64,000 nucleotides of DNA. Source: Tubiluchus corallicola (taxonomy: Eukaryota > Priapulida > Priapulimorpha > Priapulimorphida > Tubiluchidae). The stretch is from contig JAQGDQ010000105.1 of the NCBI GenBank assembly GCA_030141605.1, positions 498,001-562,000 on the forward strand, read 5' to 3'. The position numbers and the translations under genes are program-made. Below, piece by piece: positions 13,601 through 40,900 of this stretch (position 1 is its first letter; every line of letters begins with the position of its first letter). Under the pieces are notes generated by a model, which ran no database searches, had not been told where the DNA came from, and was given only the letters and a program-made list of their open reading frames with translations.

Positions 13601-14751
13601 TCTTTGCTTTTCTTGAAGCATCAAAACCATGCTTGTTGACGTTTACGGTTGGTGAGCCGTTTGCTTCCCAGTGTTTTGCACACTCATGCACACCTTGTAA
13701 TTAATAAGGGCTTGGTCAGCATCTACTTCTCTTTGAAGCTTCTAATTACAGAAAACTCTACGTAATTCAGATGGTTCGGGGACAAAGAAATGTCTGAATT
13801 GCGCGATAAACTGAGTTTGGCGAAGACACATACATCATCATATTAGTTTCGTATATTCATTTCTCGGTGGATGCACTATGCGCTTAGATGTAGCTATTTA
13901 TTGAAACGGTAACCTGCTTCATGGCCAAATGTCACTTAGTTTGCACTAAAGTAATTAAATGTTACTAATTCCATTTGTTTTCTATTTAGAAAATGCCTAA
14001 CGCTAACGCTAGCACACTCACTGCACCGCAACTTATGATGGAACCGCCATTATTATTGGAATTCAGCAATCAGAAATGAAATTTGATACAAGATTTACAC
14101 ACTCCCATGCACACATAAAAAACACCGTCTGCATTTTTCGAGAAAGACAGTATGTCAGACAAAGACAATTTACAGTCGTTGGAACAACAGACAACATTAG
14201 CCATACGTTACTATAAGGTGACTCTTAACGAATACAACACTGAGACGCAACAAATAACACAGATAACAATCATTTGCGACAATACAGATGGTCACAAGAT
14301 TCGAACTTGGACTGTAAGTAGAGTAGCACCCACAATCCGTCATCTTAACCAATCGAATTTGATATACCGAGTCAAAAAAACGAGTTTTGTGGTTACCTTG
14401 AAAATTAAGATATATAGATACAAATCCATTCTACCGAACCTGTACGAGGTGAGCGATATGCACTTCGGAATTACACAGAACTAAATTATGCAGAGTTTAT
14501 TGTACTTCTGTAATAACTATATGGAGAGTCTATATTGTGTCGTTATTTAGTACATGTCACTAATGTGGAATTTGGGCTAACCATATACCGCACTAGAACT
14601 CTACAGTAAATGGGTTAGTGCGGTAAACGGCGCCCAACAAAAGCATTCCATATTTACCTTACCTCATACGGTCTTTTACTGCAGAAATAGTCGCTTCAGC
14701 ACCCACACGCTTCAAGTGAAACATTGGCGCACTACTAGTTGTTGCAACCAT
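4685..14751 (-). CDS. TCF19: TCF19-like protein: FHA domain plus C-terminal PHD finger
   Basis: Nuclear reader protein of the TCF19 family (440 aa). Exons: 14663-14751, 11757-11946, 9501-9617, 8478-8770, 7422-7489, 6665-6803, 5816-5988, 5054-5184, 4685-4807; all phases close (1323 nt). The start is the ATG at 14749-14751 (MVATTSSAPMFHLKRVGAEA). An FHA domain spans about 33-135, with G39-R40, S59-R60-x-H62 and N85-G86-T87, the residues that form the phosphothreonine pocket in FHA domains. Residues about 140-350 are Ser/Asn-rich and look disordered, ending in a basic KKKKRGPKRK nuclear-signal-like run. The PHD finger is C385, C390, C403, C406, H411, C414, C430, C432, with the motif WVQCDACEKWYHTECCGMDP; the final pair is spaced C-x-C rather than the usual C-x2-C. 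The stop TGA at 4685-4687 follows eight residues later. FHA first and PHD last is the TCF19 arrangement; in vertebrates TCF19 is linked to G1/S proliferation and H3K4me3 reading. Introns carry several transposons. Confidence 0.93.
10486..11293. mobile_element. Pogo/Tc1-type non-autonomous DNA transposon in TCF19 intron 2
   Basis: Starts with CAGTCAAACCTCATTGTACT and ends with the inverted copy (AGTACAAAGTGGTTTGACTG), with about 25 of 29 terminal positions matching. It is flanked on both sides by TA, the target dinucleotide duplicated by Tc1/mariner/pogo transposases. CAGTCAAACC is a common terminus of pogo/Tigger-like families. The 0.8 kb interior has no transposase frame, so this is a passive copy. 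A palindromic GTTATA/TATAAC word also sits near each end. Confidence 0.72.
12264..12480. repeat. Two-copy tandem duplication, period about 113 bp
   Basis: The segment beginning TGTCCGCATTGC at 12271 recurs at 12384, followed in both copies by CCAAATCTACAGTCAATAT, AAGTAATTCTTATTTAAG and ATCCTGAAA. The copies differ by scattered substitutions and small gaps, so the duplication is not very recent. It lies in TCF19 intron 1. Confidence 0.75.
12731..14637. mobile_element. Putative TIR element with iterated terminal motifs in TCF19 intron 1
   Basis: The left end (TTGGGCGATGTTTACGGCAT) and the inverted right end (TTGGGCGCCGTTTACCGCAC) match at about 27 of 34 positions. Variants of a motif like GCCCATATACYGCAC recur in both orientations just inside each end (12752-12766, 12786-12800, 12830-12844, about 14578-14594, about 14608-14626), and a diverged set lies near 13436-13492. 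A perfect 14 bp inverted pair sits at 12785-12798/12831-12844. No clear target-site duplication was found. It carries no recognisable transposase; a 110-codon open frame at 14152-14484 (+) has no family I recognise. The right end stops 25 bp inside the intron from the exon 1 donor of the TCF19-like gene. Confidence 0.6.
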
Positions 14752-15689
14752 TTCACCAAGTTAGTTGTTTACATCTTTTTACACAACTGGTGTTGTTATG
14801 AGCAACAAAATCGACAAAACAAAATTTATGATTACAAAATGTTACAAAAACCAACATCACCACATGCCGCCATGACGGTCTTTATAGATTGAGTCATCGC
14901 GGTGAAGCACAGCTGCACTACGGCCACGCGCACTTCCAAATAAGTTCGGTCATTATATTGATATTAATTTTTGTAATATAACGTAAAATCAATAATAATC
15001 CCCACCCCCAAACGTAAAAACAAGTTATATAAACATGTCATAAAACACTTTTACTGTAATACTGAACGTGAATACAAACAATATCGTAACAACTCAACTA
15101 TTCTTGTTAAAACATCCCAAACTAATCGGCAGAAAATAACATCAAAGAAACATGAAGTATATAAAATAATGTAAAGAAAACATGTTCAAATAACGTAAAG
15201 AAAACAAGAATGGCCCATATTAGCTGAAAATAGATGTTTTATTTACCAATTTCATAAAAGGCACATCTTCTTTTTCAGCCAACTACACCTAATGAAATAA
15301 TCAAGATCAGCAAAACACTTACTCCAAAGATCAGTTTCTACATTTTTTAATATTTCCCCCAAAACTGGAGCCAATTTTTGTACCTTTAAAACAATTAATC
15401 AACCGTTCTCTTAGTAATGGTGTTTTTTTCCAATAAAATGAAAGTACGCTCTAATAATACTCATTTTCAATGAACTACACACCCATTTCTTTGCTCCCTG
15501 TTGTTAAGTTACTAAGCCAGTGAATACTTGCATAAGTTGTTAAAACTGGTACGAATCGCGTTACGAGATTATGTTTGAAATAAATAAATAATTTGAAAAA
15601 ATTCGAAATTTTAAACCCAAACCAATTAATATTGGCTTTTGCAAAAATTCTTCTACTGACCTTATACTTTTAACAGTCTGTAAAATACT
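14752..15689. other. Upstream region of TCF19-like gene, no gene seen
   Basis: Holds the presumptive 5' UTR and promoter of the minus-strand TCF19-like gene. It is locally richer in GC near 14860-14940 than its surroundings. I see no TATA box or second gene that I can support. Confidence 0.4.
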
Positions 15690-17216
15690 AATGAGCACCA
15701 ATGAAAATAATTCTGTTACAACTGGAAACTGCTGTGATCTCTCTAAAGCATTTGAAGTGATTTGTCATAAAATTTTAGTCAAAAATTATGGCTTTAGGGG
15801 AATTTCATTATAGACTGGTTCCAAAGTCATCTTAGTAATCGTCCGCAGCGTGTCAAGTGTAACAATTTCTTCTCTGACGAGGCAACAGTAATTTGCAATG
15901 TTTCAGAATCCTTGTAATCCTAGGACCCCTCTTATTTTCAGTCTATATCAACAACATACACAACATCCAAAATAACATGAAAATAACAAAATTTGCAGAC
16001 GACACGACCACCTTCCTAGACATTGAAAATTTTTCTGTAAAATACTTTTCCTGGTGACTTATCTGAATGAGACGTGACTTATGACCTTCTAATTGTTCGT
16101 ATCGAACAAAGCAAATAAGATTTTTAGGCTTTATTTTACATGCATATCTAGATTGGGACTCTCAAATTAATGTCATTAGTTCCAGGATTGCTACAAATGT
16201 TGGAAATGTTTCCCGCAATAGTCTTTCTCAAGCACATTTAAGAGCTCTATATCATTCTTTAGTCATACCATACTTAAACTATGCCTGCATTTTATTGGGA
16301 CGTATTTCTGCACGTATATCTGTCGAACCCAGTTCCCTCTGTGTTCTCCAACATAAGTTTATTCACATTTTTCATGCTTTACCTGAATTCGGGCCTTTTT
16401 CTAATTGGCGCTTCAAAGAATTCAAACAAATGACTAGTGACGAATTAATTAAATATAATATAGGTATATTGCACAAAACTCGTGATAAATCTCTGCCACC
16501 CTTTTTGTGTACCCAAATTCTGGTACACTAAAGTAATTAAATTACCCGAAAGAGGTTATTCATTCAATATATATGCGTTCATCATTAAGCCCTTTTAATT
16601 CATAAGAATCGTAAAATAGCAACTATATAATCGTTATAATAATATTTATATAATAATGTATAATGATCATGTCTACACAGACGGATATATTTTCTATTAC
16701 ACAAAAAATTATCACAGAATATCTTATTAACATAGCTTATACATGAGTCATAAAATGTCAAAATGTCGACTTACAAATGTTTTAATTACACTAATTCGCC
16801 CCCTGTACATAGTTGAAAAATTGATCTGTATACTCTGCATATCTATTGCTTAAAATCATCATGCTTAAGATACGCCATCTTCTACAAAATGTGCAGAAAA
16901 CAATATAAAACATTATAAAAGTACATTTGCGTCACTCTGCCTACAGTTTAAGAACAATAATGATTGGATCAGCAAATTTTATTGTAAATGATAAATTATA
17001 TGCCACCAAACTGATGTGGGATTTTACAGTTAGAAGATGGCATGATATTTTATTGATGTCGTTTTTTACTGATGCTTTGTATTTTTAATTTTTTATGTAT
17101 TACATTTTTCGTACCTTTTAATAGTACATGACATGTTGTAGTTCTTAGTTTTTAGTGTAAATGTCTAACTTTTGTTTGTCATTTTTTTCTGCTGAAATAA
17201 ACTTTAAATAAAAAAA
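15690..17216 (+). mobile_element. Decayed non-LTR retrotransposon (LINE) 3' half
   Basis: Plus-strand reverse-transcriptase remnants in several frames. At 15931 onward the frame reads GPLLFSVYINNIHNIQNNMK then ITKFADDTTTFLD, containing the FADD catalytic motif of LINE reverse transcriptases. Around 16110-16400 a second block reads RFLGFILHAYLDWDSQIN and LRALYHSLVIPYLNYACILL, the typical region after the RT of CR1/Jockey-like elements. Stops and frameshifts separate the blocks, and an A-rich tail with AATAAA words ends at about 17216. It lies between TCF19 and SLC44, and is dead as coded. Confidence 0.8.
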
Positions 17217-17434
17217 ATAAATCAATTTGCTTCTAAAAGTGAACATTGTAGACTTAACAGTATTAGTCGTAATCATACTTTTTTACTTTGATTCAAGTTA
17301 TTTTGGACAATAATGGTGAATAATTTTATGCACGGAAAACAAGCGAAACTGGAATTTAAAAACACAAGTCTTTATACAATTAAACAGACTTTACTTATAC
17401 AAATGGCCTCAAAAAATGATGATTTGTTATAAAG

Positions 17435-32816
<15,382 letters not shown>

Positions 32817-34199
32817 ATTCTTTCCCGTGGTTGAATGATTAGCAACACAGACGCTATTTGCTCTATTCTAGTTAAATATTTATTAGTCCTATAAAAACGA
32901 ATCACTTGAACAACACCTTGTTTACACCAAAGAATAGTAACGGAAAAAATCTTTGTTGTGGATTAGGAAAGGAGTTCTAATAGCTTGTTAAAAATCCTCA
33001 AATAAAAGGTGGAAGATATTAGCTTTAGCTATTAGAGTCCAGTGAACCATTTATATATATATATATAAACTTCGGGGTTAAATAATCGAATGCGTTATAT
33101 ATATATATATATATAACACATTCGATTACTTAACCACGAAGTTTAAAAATACTGTTGACTTTTAGTATTAAAAATCAAAAAAATATTGCTAAATAGAATA
33201 GAGATTGAAAGAGCATGAGTATGGTTACCGTTGTAAATTCACACACAGACCTAGCTGTATTAAAATTTTTTGATAAAGTTAGTTACCACATTATTAATTA
33301 TAATTGTAACACAAATCTCCCTATATGAGCCTACATTGTTACAGAAACTTTAACTTTGCTTCACATGTAATCGCACAGAGCGCGCCAGTCACGTTTCGAT
33401 CACTAATGGTCACCCATCAGCTTGATCTATATTTACTAAAAATTCATCAATAATTGACTGCAATCTGGTATCTCCAAGCGACCAGAAACAGCTACGTACC
33501 GCAACAAAATCCTGAATAACAGTATATCACAACAACAATGTAACTACCATGCAAGAATTCCGGTAAATGCTGACGTGAAAAGTTTTGTTTACATTTGCCG
33601 TGTATTTATGGATGTTTAATAATGCTGCAACATGGTGCATGAGCCTGATCTACAAATATTCACATTGTTGGCATCCAAAACTACACTTTTGTAGGATTCT
33701 TAACTATTGACAAGGGTGTGAAAACAGCTATTTGATAAAATCTCTGCCGACACCTATGACAGAAACTGAAGATTATTGTGCTACATTAGTCATTTTGCAG
33801 TACAACTTTTATGCCGTTTATAATAGATGCCTACTAAAATGCACCCTAGTTTGTGCAGGTAGGAGAATAAATACGCCTACATGCTGGCCATAAACTGCTA
33901 CAGTAATACAACAATAAAGAATGACTTTCGTTTACATTAGCAAGGTAAACAGCACTATAGTTTTTTATCTTTTAGTTTTATAACAGACAAGTTGAGTGGT
34001 ATAATGTTTAGACACAATTGAACTTAAAATAAGGAAGTAAAGAACTCAGTTGGATGTAACATGTAGACTTTGGTTTGTAAATTCCCGAGCATGTATTGCA
34101 AAACCAATGCAAAAGAAACTATTAATAATGAATCAACAGGTAGAAAGCTAACCCATAAGATTCTCTCTAATGCATCTGACGAGAGTTGTGCTGTTTAGC
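32817..34199. other. Upstream region of SLC44 / downstream of SSR3, no gene seen
   Basis: Contains the presumptive SLC44 5' UTR and promoter (minus strand) and the fold-back repeat at 33067-33144. No protein-like frame or RNA gene was recognised. Confidence 0.45.
33067..33144. repeat. Fold-back palindrome with TA-rich loop
   Basis: The left arm starts AAACTTCGGGGTTAAATAAT and the inverted right arm AAACTTCGTGGTTAAGTAAT. The 37 bp arms differ at about three positions and meet in an (AT)n centre, so the whole can form one long hairpin. It looks like a tiny MITE or a recombinogenic palindrome upstream of SLC44. Confidence 0.8.
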
Positions 34200-34209
34200 T
34201 TTATTTATT
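34200..34209 (-). terminator. Overlapping poly-A signals for SSR3
   Basis: Two overlapping AATAAA hexamers (minus strand) about 780 nt beyond the SSR3 stop, the first clear ones downstream. Placement suggests a 3' UTR from 34991 to about 34185. Confidence 0.45.
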
Positions 34210-34991
34210 TCCATGTTTTCAATTACAAAATTATATAATGAAAACTAAAACCCAAACTGACTGGTATTATTAAAAAATTTATTATATACCCGATATACAC
34301 CTCCAAGAATTATCAAACACCTAACAATGTATGAACAAAATTGTGATCTTCAAAGTATGCCTAATGAGTATCATATTTATAAGACAATTGCTATCATAGG
34401 CATTTGAGTGAGCCATTTACTTGATAATGCAGACTGTAAACTTGTTCTACTATTTCAACTAGACAAGAAATGTGATCGCTGGAAACAGTCATTTACTTCA
34501 CTGATTGAGTCTAAGTGGACAATATACAGTTCACAAACAAGATATTACATTTCTCACAAAACCACAAAACTTGATAAAAGGGTCATGAGAAGCCTTGTTG
34601 ATTTTGGCATTAACCCATTAGCATAAAATACGGGCTACAACATTTACAGTTCATTTGAAGTGTGAATCCCATAAAAATACAACCAAGATTATCAGAGAAT
34701 TACAACGAATATTTCAAGGGAACAACATAAATATTGAACACAGTGGTTTAATAATTACTTTACTTTGTCAAACTTCTAAAGAAAGGACAGAACTTGAATA
34801 CCCATATTTAGACAAGCATTGTTTCAATGTCATTGTCAGTTTATCATAAAACATGGACATAGTATACAAGAATAATTGCAAGTTCCTCAAATCATTCTGG
34901 CCCAATTAAATGCTGAAAATCACACTTTCGTCCATCCATGCATCATTTCACCAAATTCAGCAGAGAGATTTCTAAATACCAGCCTTTTGTG

Positions 34992-37900
34992 CTACTGTGA
35001 GCCAGTTGAAAACAATGCCAAAAGTCCACTTGCTATACCAATGGACATGATATAATTTCTGAAATATCAAGTCAAGGAAAGCAAATAAATATAAAAGAAC
35101 AGACATAAGAGTGTCATTCAACAGGCATAACCTTTTCAGCCACATATTCGTACCAGTGATTAGGATAACATTATAGTGCTTGTACTCAAGGAAATTTTAC
35201 GATTTTCAGAAAAAAGCAAAACAAAATTTCCAAAAAAAGAAAAAATATTCAGGTTAACCTTAAGTTAAGATTTTATTAAAACTTCTGTACTATTATGTTG
35301 CTACAATGTGCCATATACCACAGGATTACAGCAAGCTAATGAAGTATAGAAGAGTATAAGAACATGAGATCATATTCACATAGTATGGACTTTATAATCT
35401 CTGTGGACTCACTAAACTATTTATTGCTATGGTTGCATAACCTGTTCATATATTGAAAGCAATTGCAAACGACGGAGGGAAAAGCAAGACACAAAAAAGC
35501 TTGGCTCATTAAATCACCCAGTAACAGAAAATATTTAAAATAATCAATTAGTTTATATGTTATCCCTAAAGTATTGTTGGTATTCTGCTTTGTTGCTTCA
35601 ATTCCAAAACTGAAAATAAAGACATTACTGCTAAAAGCGAATACAGTAAGTCCTCGCTTAACAATGCTACTCCATTCCAGCAACATGCAATGTTAACCGA
35701 AACATCCTTAAAGGAAACCAAGACTTTCATGCAAAGTAATGTAAAAGAATAAAAATAGGCTCCAGAGCCAAAAATCAATGCTGCTTAATTCATATAAATG
35801 AAGTGATATATGAGTTTTTTTTTATTTATATGTGTAGTAACTAATTTCGTTTTGCTTGCTCGAAACCACCTATCTTTGCTAATGCTTTTTTCCCTTAATG
35901 TTGAAACCCTACACTGTTAAACACTGCATAATAAAAGTCAAACCCTAGGGCAGCTTTAGGACAATTTCACCTACATAATGGTTGCTATAGCAACAGGTTG
36001 CTGGTAAAATTCCTTTGCACCCAGGTGCCTGGAGCCTACAAATCGCAAACGGATCTTGCTTGGTGAAAACGACTAGCATTTAGCAGTCAGACGGGAAGTA
36101 AAAACATAAATAATTTTGCATTGTTCTACATTACTAATGCATTTTAACAGAATGATGCAATAGGTACTGTTTTAATGTTTCAAACTAGGTAAAAAATTTG
36201 TTGCTAAAATAATAAATTGCTTTGAGGAAAGTAAAAAATTATTGTTAAAATGAAATGAAATTAAAGTGAGAAAATGTGTCAAATGTTCAGCGGCATTAAA
36301 ACGAAACGTCGCTAAACACGGGGGAGTTGTTTATTGAGGATTTGCTGTACTGGCATTTATGCTATTGCACTGACAAAATAGTAGACTTGAGTACCATCTA
36401 GTAAACAAATATGATACCGTATTTTTCAGTAAAGCAATTTAATTATTATCAGAAAAGCACACATTTTAAAGTGTGTGCACTTAATAAGAAGAAAATAAGA
36501 AAATTTTGCTAGTCAAAATGAAAAAAGAGAAATAAAATTACCTGAGAAGCATTTTTGAAGCACTAAACAAGACCTAGGAGAATACATAAGCAGTCAGTAT
36601 CACTATTTTCATTCAACATTGGGTCACAATAGACAGATATATAAACTTTAGTTCATAAAAGTTATAGTAATAGTTTGCCAAATTTCTAAACTTTTGAAGC
36701 ATAAAATTTTATGTCACAAAATTGGATTTAAAATTTAAGGCCAGGTAAGGTGACTTTCCATATTAAACTAATTTAACAACAACGTGTAAGCAGCAACATA
36801 CACGATATACTACCACATGCTAGCCTGAAACATTCTCGTTAGTGCCAAAAAGGATACATAGTTGGCGACACTGTTTTCAAAATATAGAAAGAACAGAAGA
36901 TAACGAGGACAAGGTAGAGCGCATTGTTATAGAAAATTGAAAATGTAGTAGCCTCGTAATCTGCAACTTCATTCTTTTTCCAAAGTGCTCTGAAAAAAGT
37001 TACATATATCTGATTTAAAAACGAGTGTCAATTTAAGCAAAAATTGTGCATATTGTAGGAAAAGCAAAAGTTGTGATTGATAAACGTGTGTTCGGCTGTT
37101 TGCAAATTGTACCAAAAGTACTAAGTACTAATTAAACCTGTTAGCAATTTTGCACATTGAGGATGCAGAAGGGAACTAATTTTAGTCAAGCAAATTAATG
37201 ATTTGTTGATTTAAATCAGTCATCTTTCTGCACTCATTTTCAAAAATCTCTGCTATCAAACAACCTTTAATTTCAAAAACATTTCAATATGCATGAACAT
37301 ATCGAACATTACTTTAACCTAAATGGCAAAAAAATTTATATTGCATATATGCAAAGATGAAGTAGATTTTGGAGATTGAACATCTTAAAAAATGCATGAA
37401 TGCGAAAAACAGGATACCTCCCATGGCCACAAATGAGTGAAGTAACTAAGATTCCACAAGTGGTTCCTTACTGATAGCAGTAAGCAGTTCCACGGTGATA
37501 GTGTACAGCTTAACTGTAATTGATCTAATGTACTGCTTAGCAGTTAATCCTGTTTCAGTAAACTGAAACCCTCAGTCCCCGAAAAACTTATGTTGTGACT
37601 ACTTTGACATAAAATACCGTTCATCTTTCTCTTTTCGTGACATGGATTTGTTGTCGGCCAAACTCTTGTTCACCTCTCTATTAACACCTTCTTCTCTTTT
37701 CAAAGCAACCCTAGAATCAGAGGAATCGTTAAAATGACAACTCAGTAATGCTTAGAACAGAAGTTTCTCTTACTGATCAACTGGTATAAGAATAAGATTT
37801 ATGGTAAAAGAACAAATCAAAGTATGCAACTTGTCAATTACTAAGGAACAGCATCTAACATATGTTTATCAAAATCTACTTTTGCAAGGTAAGGGCCAAA

Positions 37901-40900
37901 TATAAAAGCGCTTGAAAATGTTCATATATTTTAAGAACTGAAGCATTTAACGTTTTTAAATGGGTTATAGTTAAACCTCTATTATGCTGGTAATAGACAG
38001 ATCGCAAGCGGCTTTTAGCCCTACCCACCTTGATCACGTAACACACGTTCTCACAAACACTCACTCACTGCAAGTCACAAAATAATTATACGCAAGAATA
38101 TGTGCATTATATCAAATTTATTGCGAAGTTTCAAACATAGTTACAATAAAAGCACTAGTTATAATAAAAGTTACAACAAAGTACTAAAAGAACAAATATG
38201 AAATGGTGTGTTAATTTTGCTTTACATGTTCTGTTGTAAAGCAAAATTTTTATAACACTTTTACTTACACCAAAAACAAATTATTTTAGTGTCTCGTACC
38301 TAATTCTAACATAAACATGAAAATTGAATAAAAATCAAATAAGTTAGCCAGCTGAACTATCTAACTATACTACTGCACGCTCAGACCATCATACTCAACC
38401 AATGAAATCCTATTTGTTCTGTACAGTATCTGGAAAATCTTGTTGCAGTGCATTAGGTCCTGATTTAGCAGGACACATTCTACAAGTAGGCAGGAGTAAT
38501 AAATAATAGTACAGTGTAATAATAAAACACCAGAAAACTTCTCTTGAGCAGACAGCACAATTTTTGTTAATTTTTAATGGGTTGAGCTGTTCATGTGGCT
38601 TCCGGCGTGCTCTGACCCAACGGTGACACTTGTCTAAGTCTTTTTTTGGGTTGAGTTGGTGAAAGTCGAAGTCATCCTTCCAATCTTTCTGGATAGCGAA
38701 CATCCACATTACACGTGCCCCAAGCACAACACTTCATCATTCTTCACTACTATTAACGAATTTAACTGCACAAGGTTTTTTATGGCAAGAAAAAAGCAAA
38801 AGTAATCATGAATACACGCATTAGCTGTATATTTCGTGTAGGCTTTAAGCGCAACTGTGGCTGGGCATGTGAGTAAAGCCCCTAACAACCCAAGAACGAT
38901 AAGCGCCAAATATTCTGCGATCCATGTATTGGCAAAATATACAATTGCAAATTGTAGAAGATCTCTGAAAATACCTAACCATTTGAATGTCGGGAATTAT
39001 ATTTAAACGATGTTTAACCTTTTTATTAAAATGTAGATGTAAAAAAGCATTAATGGTAATACAGTGACAGTTGTGAGCTATACAAATAATATGCAAAAAA
39101 GGTAAAGCCAAAAATTTACTCTCTTCTAAAAACGTACTTATGTTTTAAAACAAACTTCGTGTTCTTGTAAGCAAATGCAACCAGATAAGTGCTGACAAGT
39201 GTCATGGCAACCCAGACAAGTCCTGCTTGGTATGGATCCTGTTGATGAATCCTCCAGAATAACCCTACAAAACAACAAGCTATAACTTCCTACAGTTTTG
39301 AGACAAAATGCACACATCATTTTATAAATATAAGCATTTAACTAGAATGCCATGTTGTGGTATTTAATATATAATTTATGGAAAAGAAAAATCTACAAAA
39401 GGAAGCAGTTCTTTTCATACAATGTATTTTCAGTAAAACTAAAACAGACTGTATAGTAATACTTTTACATCATCTTTATCGTCTTTATAATCATTAATTA
39501 TTGCCACACCAACACAATGAAATGCTGGTGCTATGGGCCTCATTCAGCCACGAATGCCCAGTACTGAACAGATTATGCAAAGAGCATGGGAAAATTCATT
39601 TCCAAAAGGCTTCAAAAACTTCACACACTAAGTGCCAGATACGTGTATTACCCAGCTATAACAAGTGACTGTGTCATAGCTGTGCACAAGATATCAATAC
39701 ACGAATAATTTGTTATTTATAATTTTTTTAAATAATACTAGCACAAAGCCCCTAAAATCTTGAAGCCCTGGGCAAATGCTTTAAAGCAGCCTTGATTTAA
39801 ATATGTATTTCAGACACAGATAGTGACCCTATACTGGAACGTAAACCGTGTATCCTGATTTCCTTAAAAAGTACGAAAAGAAAACTTTAAAAATATGTCT
39901 CAAAAACTTTCAATACAAATTATATTGCTTAGTAAGCTTACCTGTCTGAAATACATATGTAAATGAAATAGAAATTTTCTAATAATCTAAAATTTTTATG
40001 CCAGGTGGTGAAACATCACAGCACCACAAAAAAAAACTCACCGACTCACCAAAAATATAATCTTATTGACAAAATAGTAATTTATACTTTTGCTTAGTTA
40101 GCGAAGTGTGTGCTAGGAATGCTCTGGTTATTTTTTCGAACTTTACGTAATGCTATCTAAGCTTGTTTCAAACGACTTACCATCAAGATGCCTTTGCTTA
40201 ACGGTCATCACGGGAGTTTAAATTTTTGAGTTTTATATAGCGTTACTACTAGTACTAGTTCTGTGCACAATAAAACAGTATGCACGTGATACAAAATTTT
40301 CAGACGAATTTTTTTAGCTTTAGCCTATTTAAGTAAAGGGTTTTCTTGTCCTTTGAGTTGTATGCATCATTTTAGATGCTTTTAAATCTAAAACTAAAAG
40401 TCATTGTTGCAGTTTACCATATAAGTGTATTTGAAGACAACAAAGTACCTTATGAATTTCAAGAGTATCTTATACATTTTAAGTATTTCACTGGGCATGT
40501 ATGAAAATCACTATATATTTAACTGGTTTATTAATTAGCTGACTGCATTAGAACTGATTATTCTACAATCCATAATCAAGAGATGGGGTATTAGCACTTC
40601 AGCAATTTGCCCCTCAAGCCTCCACTTTACTAAAATTGCTGTAACTAAGTTATACAGCAGTATGGGATCTATGAATTTAGATGGATTCTGATGCCAGTGG
40701 TTATCCAGATGTACCTTAAGTTAATCAATATTTATTAGCTCAACAACATTGGCTGGGAACTTGTTCCATGGATTGACAATTCTTGACGAAAATGCGTGCT
40801 TTAGTATTTTTGTCCAACTGCCCTGGATACAATGCTTAATGTATCCATATGAATGCTTATACGATGTTCATATGGATGCCCTTGTCTGTTGTTGTTGTTT

